Assembly: GCA_951213105.1 (NCBI GenBank)
Contig: OX578137.1
Span: 61,020,736 to 61,084,735 of the forward strand
Source: Amaurobius ferox
Taxonomy: Eukaryota; Arthropoda; Arachnida; Araneae; Amaurobiidae
Length of the DNA stretch: 64,000 nucleotides
Direction of reading: 5' to 3'
Shown here: in pieces, positions 13,041 through 25,160 of the stretch
Position numbering within the stretch: position 1 is the stretch's first letter
Layout: every line of letters begins with the position of its first letter
The notes under the pieces: model-generated
The model's input: the letters and a program-made list of their open reading frames with translations, nothing else
Told to the model about the DNA's origin: nothing
The model's database searches: none
Made by a program: the position numbers and the translations under genes

Positions 13041-13303
13041 TGTTGTTGTTGTTGAGACCCAGACCGTCCGACCTACCAGAATGGTGTAAGGTAACTGTTT
13101 GGACGGCCGGGAAGTGCCACACAATTTAGACCGGAACCCAGTGGGTGAAGCATCCACAGGGTACCCTCCTTCCCCTACCACCAACCTCTCGGAAGGACTT
13201 ACGGACCCACATGTTTAACGTGATCGTACTCCGCATGAACACGGCGGCAGTTGTGGCAGCGTGCAAATCCAGCGCGCAAACCACCGGGCTACCGCGCCCG
13301 AAA
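13041..13303 (-). mobile_element. S2 SINE, minus copy lacking box B
   Basis: The minus strand shares the S2 body with the 42-kb copy: CGGAGTACGATCACGTTAAA, then the CTTCCGAGAGGTTGG block and the GGTAGGTCGGACGG tail with CAACAA units. In the head, GCGCTGGATTTGCACG joins directly to CTGCC. About 30 bp, including the box B segment present at 42 kb, is missing. Upstream (13305-13325) is a 21-nt match to the 3' end of 5S rRNA. Confidence 0.8.
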
Positions 13304-13304
13304 T

Positions 13305-13325
13305 GCCAACAGCACGCGGTGTTCC
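13305..13325 (-). other. 5S rRNA 3'-end fragment abutting the S2 SINE
   Basis: The minus strand reads GGAACACCGCGTGCTGTTGG plus C, the last 21 nt of animal 5S rRNA. A short ATTTC linker then leads into the S2 head. The same 5S end and an ATTTC-containing linker precede the S1 SINE at 26398. Confidence 0.65.
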
Positions 13326-13329
13326 TTTT

Positions 13330-13760
13330 GTGGTTGCATATTAGAATCACACTGTAAAAGTTTTTTGATTTATATTGTTATCTTGAAGTGCCCCCAAGGA
13401 CTTCGAAATATGCTTTTTGTTGTAATTTCAGCCGTTAACTTGAAAAATAATAAAATTATGTAAAATATCAAATAATTTTTTTCCTGAGTGCTTAAAGATT
13501 TTTATTGTATCCCATTATCAACAAAAAAAAAGTTTCCTTGCCAAAAATTTAAATCTTGAAGTGCCCCAAGAGTTTTGAAATTATAGACATGTATCGTATA
13601 TTTCAACCAAAATCTATTTTTTGTTTATAAAGTGAAACATAAGAAAGTTACGTAATATGTATGTTATGTTATATCTGAAAACACAAATTTCCAAATTTTA
13701 AAAAAAGTGAACAAAATCCTGGTTACACAAAAAATACTACTGTTCGTTAATGCTACAGAT
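13330..13760. other. AT-rich spacer before the transposon-type pseudogene
   Basis: It contains two related blocks, TCTTGAAGTGCCCCCAAGGA at 13380 and TCTTGAAGTGCCCCAAGAG at 13553, about 170 bp apart. This is a diverged local duplication. Nothing else was recognised. Confidence 0.5.
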
Positions 13761-16052
13761 TTAAGTACGATAATTAGTTTTTGTTTTGAAATGCTTCATA
13801 ACTGAACGTCGCTGAAGTCTCCACCGAATAAAGCCGTCTCTTTGCTCTTCACAAACAAACCCTGAAGCTTCAGTTACTAAACGAACAAGCCTTTCTACAG
13901 CTTGTGAGCGGCATAGTAAATTTGAACATTTCAAAGCTGGTGTACTAGTTGAGCTAACGTAACGTTCTAGCTCTTCTTGGTTAATGCATCTGGTAAGCGG
14001 TGGCTCAAACCTTCCTTTAAACACCCAGTGAATCATGTCAATGTAATCGACTACATCAAAGTTCAAGTTTGGTATTTTAAACTTTCTAACACCAGTAATT
14101 TTGTGTTGCTGTGCTCTAGCGGAAATCACTCTTTTGAAAGCCAGTTTGCGGATATGTTCTCTCTCATCTGTCATCCTAGTCAATAGTATATTTTCGGAAA
14201 GGGCAAAAAAGGCATTTCGTTGTATCGCTGGGTCAACGATTCCCCTTAGATCTTTATTGAAATATCTAGTGTATGATATCAATTTAAACAGATGACGAGC
14301 AAAATTGGTACATGACGAAGCAGTTTTTATTTCAAATCACACAGGTACGTAAACCGTAACAATATATTTTACAGGCATTTTTAGATTTTCTGATGGATTT
14401 TGTTTTGCAACATGTAATCGAAGAATTTTACTTGCAGTTGTTTACCAGCGAGAATGTGACACAGGTCCCGGTTTAAGATTGGCTAAGTTTTGAGAGCAAT
14501 GACCAAACATTACAGCTTGGGTCATTTCATACAAATACTTTTGATCATTAGAATCTATAACATCAACAGCAGGTAGAGTGTTACCAAAAACCCTTTTGAA
14601 TGGTGTCAAAGGTAGTAGACACTTTTTTATTGCTTTTTCAATAGATCCAGAGAATGAGTTGGGACCATGTGTTATACCATCTAGATGAACTAGTAAATGT
14701 CTTAGAGAAAGTTCATTCAAGTGTAACATGCAGACAAACCAATGGACTGAATGCTTAAAATGTTCCTCTAATAGTCGGATTATTCCTGCATTACACCCAG
14801 CATTAACATTAGTGTCATCGCATCCTATAACCACTAAGTTATCTGTTTTAATTTTTTCGTCACCAGGAAATCCAATAATGCTGTTTTTAAGGCCTTCTGA
14901 TATACTACATTGAGGAGTCCCATGTCCTAAGTAATCCGATCCAGGTTCCTTTACAAGAACAACATGCTATTCTGAAACTGTTATGGGATGATACGTTTTT
15001 CCACTCATTTGTTCTACTTTTCAGGTATTATCGTTTTGTCCATCGAAGTACAATCCCTGTAGACTTTTATCTTCATCTGACTGAACTAGCAATTCACGTC
15101 TTTTCTTGTGTCTTTCTCTTCTTATCTTGCTTGGATCAATCACACTTGTTATATCACTATCCTTGATGACACCAATGTCTTGTAAAACAGCTAAAGCAAT
15201 TGCAGCTGCTGAGCGATCACAAATGCCCCATCTATCACATTCACGTGCTACTGTTGGTAATTTTGTACGCATTTGGTTCTTTTTTTCGGAAATATGCGGA
15301 AGTAGTTGTCTCAGTAGTAGTTGGAGAGTTTATTACTACTGGATCATCCTATTCTGTAATTGCATCTGAGTTCTGTACTTGTTTTGCATCTTAAGATTGC
15401 AAGATGTCGCCTATTTCATCATTACCACTATCAACTCTTGATAATTTGGATAACTGGTCGATTCTGTTTTGCTTTCGTTTCTCCTTTCGTTGCAGTTGTT
15501 TTGTTGTTTTAATATCAATGTCCTCTATCATCATTTTTCTTCTCATTCGTTGATCTGTCAAAAATTATCTTTCCTGTAATGGCACCTTTTCAATCTTTTC
15601 ACAAGTGCAAACAGCAAAATCGCACTTACAACAGGCTATATCAAACAGTTCTTTAACTTGGGTCTGCAACGTTTGGATTTTCTTTTTGTAGTTATCATTG
15701 TTGTACCGTTTCTTATAAGGTTTCAGTAACTTCTTGCATTTTTCGTGAAAATCTCGAAGTTTTTGTAAAATGCGTTGGTTTGATATGATTGGAATTGAAG
15801 TTTTCTTACATATGTCCTCAATATCAACTACCACTGATTCAGCAATTTCAGCAAAAGATATTGGTTCCTTAACTCTACCACCAGTTCGCAATTCCTGTCT
15901 TACGCATAAATATTTTTCATCATATCATCATAGGGAGTTAGCATATTTTTCTTGAAAAGGACTGGTTTCCCAAACACAGGACAAATGAACTTCATACGTG
16001 TTACCGACTTTACGTCAGCAGAAGACGATGGGAATTCAGTTTTATCAGCCAT
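13761..16052 (-). pseudogene. Decayed transposon-type protein gene of the arthropod/cnidarian HSRW-TTA family
   Basis: A nearly continuous minus-strand reading starts at ATG 16052-16050 and ends at the stop at 13761. It resembles a family of long uncharacterised proteins repeated in many arthropod and cnidarian genomes, probably carried by DNA transposons (from memory, not a search). Landmarks from the N-terminus are RQELRTGGRVKEP, a Cys-rich CCKCDFAVCTC stretch, a lysine-rich linker, GICDRSAAAIA, IDPSKIRRER, GLYFDGQNDNT, GCDDTNVNAGCNAG, HLNELSLRHLL, KYLYEM, PVSHSRW, TTASKILRL and DPAIQRNAFFALSEN. It is broken by in-frame stops at 15565, 15391, 15349, 15021, 14967, 14442 and 14337. It also has two one-base shifts in A runs, near 15915 and 15285. 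The exact superfamily and catalytic residues were not established. Confidence 0.75.
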
Positions 16053-18599
16053 GATTATGAAATTAATCAGAAGCTAAAAGTATTTTTTCACGACCATAAA
16101 CCACTAACACAAGACACTCAAACTGTTTGATAGTAGTCAGGGGTCACCCAATCTCATTTATTCACAATTAATATTAATTATTAATTAATAACATTTATTA
16201 ATAATATCTGTTGGTAAGCACAGCAAAATTTTAAATCTGTATAGATAAAAATTTTAAAATACTTGCTACTCGAACAGCAAAGTGAGAAATGGCGCTATTT
16301 AGCACATGGGAGAAGAACTGCTAAACACGCCCTTTACTTAATGGGACTCGCCTTCTGAAAGCCAGCTCTCCCTATTTTTAGAGTAGTAATCAACCAAACC
16401 TGTTCAGAGACGCTTTTTTATGCTAGTACAGTGGATTAAAGCTGATAAATTAGTTTGATTGCATTACGGTTTATCATGTTTACTATATATGTGACACTAT
16501 TATACGAAAACGAAAACTTCAACTGCCTCGGGGCAATTCAAAATATATATAGAATTTTAAAATATTTCATAGGATTATTTGATTTCATAGTATACAACTT
16601 TTTCAAATCCAGTCGTTTTAAATTTCTGAAAAAAAATTTCACTACACACTTATTCAGGTGTTAAAGTGTGCTTGTGTAAAATTTAACGGGCGTATAGCGC
16701 TTAGATTTTCCGCTATAGACATACACACACACAATCGTTTTTTAGTTATCTTCGAAACACACCTCACATATACAGACTCACACATACGTACACACAATCA
16801 AGCATACCAAAATATTCGGGAAAACAATACTTTTTGATATGAGAAAGAAAAATAGTGAATGTCGTGCAATTGCAAAAGGGGGGAATAAAGTTATCATTGT
16901 CATGGAATTTGAATAAATTTCCTGTGCGGGTGCTTTTAGAAAGTGTTTTTATGGCAAAAGTTAGGAGCTGCTTGCTATACTATCCCTTGAGAAGACTGAA
17001 ATATCTTCCGGATATTAAATACCGAGCAGTTCCTATAGCAAAAGTATGTAAATTTTATGTTCTCACAAAAGGTTCATTGATCGACATAGAAAATAGGCGT
17101 TGCCATTCCAAACTAATTAATAATGATATGAAAAAAACCAAAGAGGCATCAAACAGAGAGAAGCAAATATTGGAGAAATGATTAAAATTTATTTAAAATA
17201 TTAAAATTATTTGTAAATATACAACTACACGGAATTAAATGGTAGCTCATAGAATAAACATATTGTCTCTATAGTGATAAATATGCTCCTTTTGTTTTCG
17301 AAACTGGCTGATATATTTAATCAAATGTCTTACGCTGTTGGTAATGAAGTTGTTTTATTTAGTTGATATTTAAGACAAAAATTTAAGCGGATTTTTTATG
17401 TTACATGTGTAAGTTCATACAAGACAACTATAAAAATATTTATCGCAATTATACATTTAAATAATAATTCATTTCTAAATAACCCAGGAAAATAAAAAGC
17501 TCGAGTTTGTGGTCATGCATTCGGAGGCAAATTTGGGGATGAAAAGTTGCATATTTGATATAGTTCTGAGATATAAAATGAATTATCAGTATGAGTCTCC
17601 ACTCGACTTTCTAATATATACATATTTAATATTGTTTTGGTATCCTTCTATCCCATACGTCATTAGAATTTCAAAATATTTTGCATTTGATTTTATTCTC
17701 AAGTTGTTCCTTTAAAATATTTTGTAAAACGTCTTTAAAATTTATTTTAAAGTTGCATCAAGTTTGTCAAGCCAATTAATTGGAATAATTTAGCTATTCT
17801 GTATTAATCATATTTCATATTATTTCACTTCACATCCTTACAGTAAATTAAACTATAATTTTCCAGCATTCTCTAAACTTCCGCCGGTGTTTGAGGAATA
17901 ATCTTGCTTCTCTCTACGAAATATAATGCTCAGACATTATTAAATGATTAAAATTATTGATAATAAGTATTTATCACGGAAACTATTAAAAATTATATAT
18001 AGTTCCAATGTACCTTTCTCGAAAGCGTATGGCTATAATTTTTTATCGTATCTGATATCGATATCATATCTGGATTCATTTCTACATCGGCGTTTATTCC
18101 ATCTGACATGACGACTTTTAACAACCGTGACGTCACATTATAACGTACGTGCAAATGGTCAACAATAGTATGATAAAATAGAAGTTAATAGACACACAGA
18201 CTTCGTAGCCGTTGATTAATGCTCAAAACACGTAGAGCCATCAGAAAACGATTTTCGAATTTTTGACCTCGTTTAAGCCTCTTTTCCTTTGCATAAGATA
18301 AGATTCCCTTGCACGAGATAGAAAAATACCCACTAATATTTTTAAAAGTAAACCAAGGACTTGGTAATAATATTCCACGATCTCACGAAAGATAAATGGA
18401 AGAATAAATTTCTCTTCAGAAAAATCTCAGACAAGATATTAAAGAATGATAAATGATTGCTTAAAGACTTAGAAAGAAGTCCTAGTGGAATAACGTTTTA
18501 TCTTTCCGTTGCCGAACGTAAATTTATTTAAAATTCATTCTTCTTGAGTTCGAACAAAAGCATGCATTGAAGAGTTTTTGACCAATGTCTGGATAAGTC
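16053..18599. other. Unassigned AT-rich stretch
   Basis: The longest open frame (108 codons, 16855-17181) has no recognisable motif. CACACACACAATCG and CGTACACACAATC near 16730-16800 may mark an old microsatellite-bearing repeat. No gene seen. Confidence 0.5.
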
Positions 18600-19020
18600 A
18601 ATGGTCAGTTTTATTCAATTTATTCGAAATCGCGGTCAATGACATGGAAAAGGCTGATATATAGACAAGAACATGCATAATTTCAAATAGCAAATAATAG
18701 AAATCGTGGAATTTTATGATGATGAATGCAAAGTTAACATGATGTATGATGATGAAAGTAAAGTTAATATCATATAGTCATACACAAAGAGATGAACACA
18801 TTGAAAATTTCGTGTATTAATTATTCAATCTTAAAAACAGATAGATGATTACAAACAGATGCTACTACGGAGTGAAAAGTTAACTCAGATCTCATCAAAT
18901 TAGCCTGAAAACCGAGATAAAAGTTTATAAAATTCTTTTCCGGTCTATTATGTTATATGACAGCGGTTCTTGGACTCTCAATAAAACGAAAGAGAAGAAT
19001 CTTATCATATTTGAGATTTA
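18600..19020 (+). pseudogene. Non-LTR retrotransposon reverse transcriptase relic
   Basis: Two blocks in the same frame look like the end of a LINE-type reverse transcriptase. The clearer block, 18845-19020, reads NRCYYGVKS, a stop at 18881, LRSHQIS, then LKTEIKVYKILFRSIMLYDS and GSWTLN. This matches the common NRCYYGL...LK...YK..IRPVLLYGSETWTL pattern near the end of the RT domain. The earlier block at 18600-18650 reads QWSVLFNLFEIAV, similar to the SPLLFNLALE motif. The distance between them is about half that expected, so an internal deletion is likely. No flanking repeats were found. Confidence 0.6.
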
Positions 19021-20404
19021 TACTGGTCTTCGCACTGAGAGATTTTGCAAGTTTTGGTTCACTGGCAAATCCTGGACATGTAAAAATGCATTTTACATCT
19101 CACCAATAGCGTTATAAATCACACCACAATACTCAAGGGATTTAATGTCGATAAAAAGTAATTAATAATGGCACTGCTTTTGTGTTATATATTGTAACTA
19201 GAGCAGGGTTTTTGTGGAGTGAATTTTGTCTGTCAACACCATACTAGCCGTACCGCAGCATCCATCACTGCTCCCCCTACCCCCCTTCGATTGGTTCTGT
19301 GACTATCAATAAAAGTTGCTAAAATATAGTAGAGATAAATAAAAGAATATTAACTTTTAATAGAAGCTTAACTTTTCCCTAACCGTCTTCGATTAAGTTT
19401 GTATTCTATTCAAAAAATATTTTAATGAATTTTCTACATTACCGATTTCTTTAAAAAAAATCCATAAACATTCCAAACGACCAAACAGCCAAAATAAAGG
19501 GATCTTTAATAGTTTAGAAAAATAAAAATACATTAAATAAACATATACGGAAGGCAAAATAATTTTTTGTGTAGAAATGTATGGCTGCATTTTTATATCC
19601 CGAAAAATAGATCTTTTACAATCCATGAGTTTTTAAAGCTCTTTTAGGGTCATAATTTTATTTGAACAATGTATTGAAAAAAGGAGATTTTTAAATAGTC
19701 GAGGCCACCAACTTCAATAACTAATCTGAAAATATGTATTTAAAAATACCCAAATAAAACAAAAGAGCCAAAAATGCGTAGCTAAATGGCTAAGAGCCAT
19801 CAGGGAATTGACTAAAAAGTATTCCATTGCAGTAGAAAGTTTATAATCCCCAAGAAACAGAAGAAACCAGTTTTTCCTTTTAATTTTAAGAAAATGTGTA
19901 GAAAGAAATATTTTAAATCCCGAGTGGCGGTGACAAATGGATAAGTGCACGGCAATAACTCCGCGAGACTTTTTCACCCCATTAACACAATTAGAACATG
20001 TTTATTAACCAAAAACTGCAGGTTTTTTAATGCCTACTGTTAACGACATTGTCTTCTTAAGTTTAATGGATAGAAATTAAAAGAAAAAGTACATTCGGCC
20101 TTTTCTTATCAGTTGCTTTTTACTTTTGCCCAAAACGTCCAGTGTAAAAACTTTTTGACAATCAGCAAAAAAGGCTTCAAAGATCTTCCAGAGTGCATTA
20201 AGGTTTTTGCAAGTTTAACAAAAGAATTATTATAATAATATTGATTTTTTTTGTAGTGGGATTATAATACTTATAACATGGACACATTAAAAATAATGTA
20301 TCTGGGATACATAATCTCAATCGTTGCAATGTACACTACAGATTTATTTTTAACTGATCAACTCTAAATTTCATGCTTTATATTACTTTCACTATATACG
20401 TAAT
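19021..20404. other. Unassigned AT-rich stretch
   Basis: Short minus-strand open frames at 19393-19626 and 19714-19977 carry no motif. A C-rich patch lies at 19270. No gene or known family seen. Confidence 0.5.
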
Positions 20405-21410
20405 ATAATATATAGGAAAAGTATTGCGACGGGGTCAAAAGTTCGAAATCGAGTTTTCGACGAAAGTGCACGTTTCAAGCCCCTCTGAACTCGAATCAAT
20501 CACATTTGAGGTGATGATTGTCTATATGTGTATAAGTATGTGTGTGTGTGTGTGAGTATGTGTGTGCGTAAGTATTTGCGTGTGAGTTTGTACGTGTGTT
20601 TGTCCGTGAGAATGAACTTTTGAAAAAATTATAAAAAATCAGAACTTTCTATAATGTTACGCAAGTACTTTTTCTTATCTAAGTTGTTATTAGAAAACGA
20701 TTTACAAAAATTTTAGAACGCTGGAATGAACCGTTCTTGAGAGATTGCGCATTTTTTAAATAAATGTATCTAAATCTCACATAAAATTAAAAAAGTATTA
20801 ATTATTGTGACACCTGTTTACTCTCATATGTAATATTATGCGATACATTTGTTAATATAATATTATTGTGGATCATGTTTGATTCATTTATAAGAGAAGA
20901 TAATTTATGTAATAGTTTTGTATTTTGGTGCCTAACAAATCCTCAATAGTCATTTATATATAAGAAATGCTCTTCTTTCCGTTTATCTGTAACGCTTGGC
21001 TATAAATTATGACGAACTTGGCTTATGGCTACTTATGGCGACTTATTCCTTTCAATATTGCCAGCTCGGCGGTATTTCGTCCCAGATTGACCAAAATATC
21101 GTTAATATTGCAGAACTGACTCTAAATGAACGAAAATGACGCCAAATTGGTGAATTAGCTGTTAAAATATTTTGATATATAGACTATATTGCTTACTGTG
21201 CATGCTATTCATATTTATAATGTTCAATGTAGCGTTGCGTGAAATATGAACTTAATTGGGTTCTTTGAAATGGTTTTACACTTTGTCATCCGGAGAAGTC
21301 AACATTGAAAACACTGTGATATAAATCTCATACATCATTTTTTCCCTGTGAAAGTAGCAAATTCCTTGTATTATATAGGAAAAATTATAGGCTGCCTACA
21401 TCCGGTGTTA
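20405..21410 (+). mobile_element. Repeat family B, long form, degenerate
   Basis: It begins TATATAGGAAAAGTATTGCG and TCGAGTTTTCGACGAAAG, with a GT repeat and ACGATTTACAAAAATTTTAG. It has two diverged GGCGAC-type modules (20985-21150) and shares the long form's 3' segment (GTTGCGTGAAATATGAACTT). It ends near CTGCCTACATCCGG. Confidence 0.65.
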
Positions 21411-21689
21411 TTGAAATTTATGCGGAGTTCATTGATGCGATGTATAGCAACTGTTTTGAGATAAAGGATGTAAAGTTAAGAAATTTTATTTTCAGGCTAG
21501 ACGGATCCGGATCAGCGATGATTAGTAACTTTTAAAAGATGTAACAGAGAATTGCATAAAACTTCAATTCTTATTGTATGTGTGTTCAATAAAGATATAA
21601 AAAATATAAAGTTCATAAAACATTATTTTATACCAATTGCGAAGCATTGATATCTCTCCCTTGACGGGTGAGAATCTTTGCATTGTGAA

Positions 21690-22010
21690 TCAAGAGAATA
21701 TTATAATTAAGAATTAATGCAGATAATTAAGAGAATATTATAATTAGAAATCAATTAAGAGAATCAAGATAATATTATAATTAAGAATCAATTAAGAGAA
21801 TCATGAGAATATTACGATTAAGAATCAAGAGAATCATGAGAATATTGTAATTAAGAATCAATTAAGAGAATCAAAAGAATATTATAGTTAAGAATCAATT
21901 ACGAGAATTAAGAAGATATTATAATTAAGACTCAATTAAGAGAATCAAGGTAATGTTATACTTAAGCATCAATTAAGAGAATCAAGAGAATAGTATTTAT
22001 TATAATAATT
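21690..22010 (+). repeat. Minisatellite, unit about 37 bp
   Basis: AATCAATTAAGAGAATCAAG with AGAATATTATAATTAAG is repeated about eight or nine times with small changes. It lies between two family B copies. Confidence 0.85.
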
Positions 22011-22067
22011 AATATTAGGAGAATACATTTTATAAAAGTAACAGGATTATAGTTCTAAAAAATAAGA

Positions 22068-22825
22068 TAAAAAATCTGATGTGGGCAGCTCATGACTTTC
22101 CTTATACGATGTAATGAATTTACTACTTTTATAGTAAAACAATAGATTATTCTTATAGTAGATACTTGTATTCTTTCCAGGATATTGAATTTTTGTCAAT
22201 TAGCCGTTATTTTCAATGATTTAGCGTCATTTTTATCTATTTGGCGAGATATTCGTTAATTTGGCAACATTTGAAGAAAGTCGCCAAGTTGGCGACATTC
22301 CACCAAATTCGTCGCCAATATCTCGCCAAGCGTTATGGACGGAGAAATAAGTTATTCTTATAGCAAGTGAATGACTATTGGCGTTCAAATACAAAAGCAT
22401 TATTCAAAGTATTTTTTCTCATGAATGGAACGAGCTAGATCTACGAGAATGATGTCACCCAATTTATGACATGATATTACACATGAAAAGGGAACATGTT
22501 TCTCAACAGTTAATGTTTTTTTAATGTATGGGAAATTTATTTGAAAAATGTGCAATATCTCGAGAACGGTTTATGGTAGTGTTCTAAAGTTTATGTCAAT
22601 CGTTTTCTAAGCCAAAATTTACATAACAAATGTCTATTTGCGTAACTTTATTAAATGTTTTGATTTTTTGAAGATTTTTTCAGAATTTCACTCGAAAATT
22701 TAGGGGTGTTCTGAACATTCGATTGCGTTTAAAGACTTCCAGTATTCACGGTTTGTAATTTTCATACCAAATATCATTCGCATCGCTTCATTCGTTCATG
22801 AGATATCGTCTCCACAAACTCACTG

Positions 22826-22862
<37 letters not shown>

Positions 22863-22922
22863 CACATATTACCTCAAAAATGATTGATACGTGATCAGGG
22901 ATGCTTGAAACGTGCTCTCAGA
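22068..22922 (-). mobile_element. Repeat family B, minus copy truncated at the palindrome end
   Basis: It begins AAAATCTGATGTGGGCAGC and passes through the GGCGAC module (22200-22330) and a CA/GA microsatellite. It stops at GATGCTTGAAACGTGCTCTC, before the TTCGAATT block and the terminal palindrome. Short GAGAGAAGACTCTGCCATG-type repeats follow it. Confidence 0.8.
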
Positions 22923-23089
22923 GAGAATACTCTCTGGAAGACTCTGGCAGAGAGAAGACTCTGCTAGAGACTCTGCCATGAGAGAAGACTCTGCCATGTT
23001 TAAAAAAAATGCATCAACAATCTAACTTTCCGGAACGTCCCCGACTAAGTGGGTATCATTCTTGGTTTGAATTGTGAGGGTGCTCTGTG

Positions 23090-23270
23090 AAATTTGATGG
23101 TGGTGGCAGCAGAGTCCACTGCGACAATAAGAACTTGCATTTTCGTCCCAGTAGCTCAACGGTAGAGCATCGACAACGGTAGAGCATCGACAGTAAGAAG
23201 ATCCATGCTTCGATTTCCGGTTAAGGCAGCCAAGTTCTTTACAATGGCGCGCAAACAAATCATCCCTGTA
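23090..23270 (+). mobile_element. tRNA-derived SINE (family S3), copy 1
   Basis: The head is CCCAGTAGCTCAACGGTAGA plus GC (box A-like) with a duplicated ACGGTAGAGCATCGAC block. A box B-like GCTTCGATTTCC follows, then GGCAGCCAAGTTCTTTACAA. The sequence before the head (CGACAATAAGAACTTGCA) recurs before copy 2, so the repeat unit extends upstream of the tRNA-like part. Confidence 0.65.
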
Positions 23271-23549
23271 TGTTAACGCAAAGATGTTGGAGGTTTGAAA
23301 GTGACCCTAGTACAATTTAAAGACTGCTGCAAGCCTTAGAGCCAGTCGAGTGGCCTGGGCCTTCAGGGATTCAGTAGACTCTGGAAGATCGAGCACCGAT
23401 TTCAAATCTAGAGGATAACGACCACGCAGGACGCTAACCCGGAGGTTAGAAATAGTATCAGGAGGCTAAACTGAGGTAAAAATAGCATGAGGTGGTCAAT
23501 CAGATTGTTAGTTGCACGTCAATCTGACATTGGAGAGTGAAGAATCCTA

Positions 23550-23760
23550 AGTCCATTTCGACAATAACAGCTTGCAATTTCTTGCCGGCAGTTCCACGGT
23601 AGAGCATCGGCTGTTACGGTAGAGCACGGTAGTACACGGTAGAGCACGGTAGTACACGGTAGTACACGGTAGAGCACGGTAGAGCATCGACAGTTTGACG
23701 TTCTAGGGTTTCATTCCCCGTTGGAACAGCAAGGTTCTTTATACGGTCGCTCCAGGCGTC
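23550..23760 (+). mobile_element. S3 SINE copy 2 with an expanded box-A array
   Basis: It has the same layout as copy 1: CGACAATAACAGCTTGCA, a box A-like start, box B-like GGGTTTCATTCCCC and AACAGCAAGGTTCTTTATA. Between the boxes the segment ACGGTAGAGC or ACGGTAGTAC is reiterated about eight times (23617-23690). Confidence 0.65.
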
Positions 23761-24282
23761 GGCACCAGTCTCTGTAACTGAAATTGTATCAAGATGAATT
23801 AAATGTTAAAACATATAAGTTTAGAAGTAAGAAACTGCCCGTTCCTTGGAATTTATGTTTCTAATACTACAATGCCGGGACATGTTCGTAAATGTTTGAG
23901 TAGAGTTCAGGGAGTCTTTAAAACCACAAATCTTTCGAAAACATAAATTTGAATTTTAGACCACAGAATGCTACTTTTCCTATACATTATACTTCCGTAT
24001 GTAGGAAAGTAATAATTTTCCTTCTTGATCTGAAAAAAATATAGAATATTCCAATTTATCTGGTAATTTTTCTTTTATTTTTCGCCCACCTTTGTAGAAC
24101 GTCATTTTCAGTCTCTCATATTTTAAAAAGGGAAGTGATAGAAAAGGATTTATTGCATTTAATTTTGTGATAAAATCAATAAAAATAAAAAAAAACTTTT
24201 GTAGCTGTATTCGATCCAGACATTATCGAGATTTCTCTGCTCTCATATCTTCATATCCACCCATCCCGTTATTATATTCTTT

Positions 24283-24560
24283 GTGGGTTTCAAAGAGATA
24301 TACTGAAGATTCAGTACCCGTGTCATGTTTGTGGGATCCCAGAGAATCAAGAGGCTCGTATCGGGAGAAAAATTTAGGTTGGAATTTTATAAAATATAAG
24401 TCCCTTTTCCATGTTTGGAACAAAGAGGAAGTACGGATTCAAAGCGAAATTCTAGATTCTGTGTTGTATTGCATGTGAGTTTTGTTTATTTGCAGCTGAT
24501 GTTATGGTGACGGACGAAACTAAATTTGCGGTAAAATATGAATAAAGTTAAGATATTTAA
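24283..24560 (+). repeat. Dispersed repeat pair, copy 1
   Basis: This segment (GGAATTTTATAAAATATAAG, CCATGTTTGGAACAAAGAGG, GTGACGGACGAAACTAAATT) parallels 25385-25680 at about 1.1 kb spacing in the same orientation. The matching order is preserved over about 280 bp. An open frame of 103 codons here is not preserved in the other copy. Confidence 0.6.
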
Positions 24561-25029
24561 GTGTAAAACGTCGGAGTTCCAAATCCTTGCCTGGTTGCCC
24601 TCATGGTAACGATAGGGAGATGTTGCTATACCTGACATGTTACAAACAGATTGCATTCATACTTACCGAACCCGCCAGTGGGGCGTTCTTAAAGTCAGAA
24701 TCACGCTCCTATTCCAGATAACAACATCCATGGACTGGTTTTACGTTTTTATGCGCACGGAAGGATTAATTTTATTAATTGTTATAGATATTCGCAAAAT
24801 TTGTGAAATGAAGCAAGTTTTCTTATTTCTACAGCAAATATCGTTTATTTCATATTAACAATCGCATAAAAATATCAAACTGGTCTATGGATGTAGTTAA
24901 CTGCAATGGATGCACGGTCCTCAAAATTGTATCTAATTAGAAGTAAATGCCGTGGAGAAAACATAGGGGCCAAACTTGTTCAGAACAAGGTGCCTTGGCC
25001 TCAAATTAGGAGAATACTAAAAACTTTTC

Positions 25030-25160
25030 CACAGCCCCGTAGTTCCTCTAGTAGCTCTAAGTCCTCGGACGAGTCGGGTGGTCTGGGCTTTCGACAGCCC
25101 CGTAGTTCAGTCTGTAGAACACTCGGAATACAGTGCTCTCTGTTGAACACTCAGCTTGTT
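25030..25160 (+). repeat. CAGCCCCGTAGTTC direct repeat with tRNA-like start
   Basis: CAGCCCCGTAGTTC occurs at 25032 and 25097. After the second copy, TAGTTCAGTCTGTAGAACAC resembles a tRNA-Lys box A. No box B was found, so a decayed SINE head is only a suggestion. Confidence 0.3.

Noticed and set aside
16855..17181. 108-codon open frame
   Set aside because: No recognisable motif, no splice context and no similarity to nearby elements. The length is within chance for this amount of sequence.
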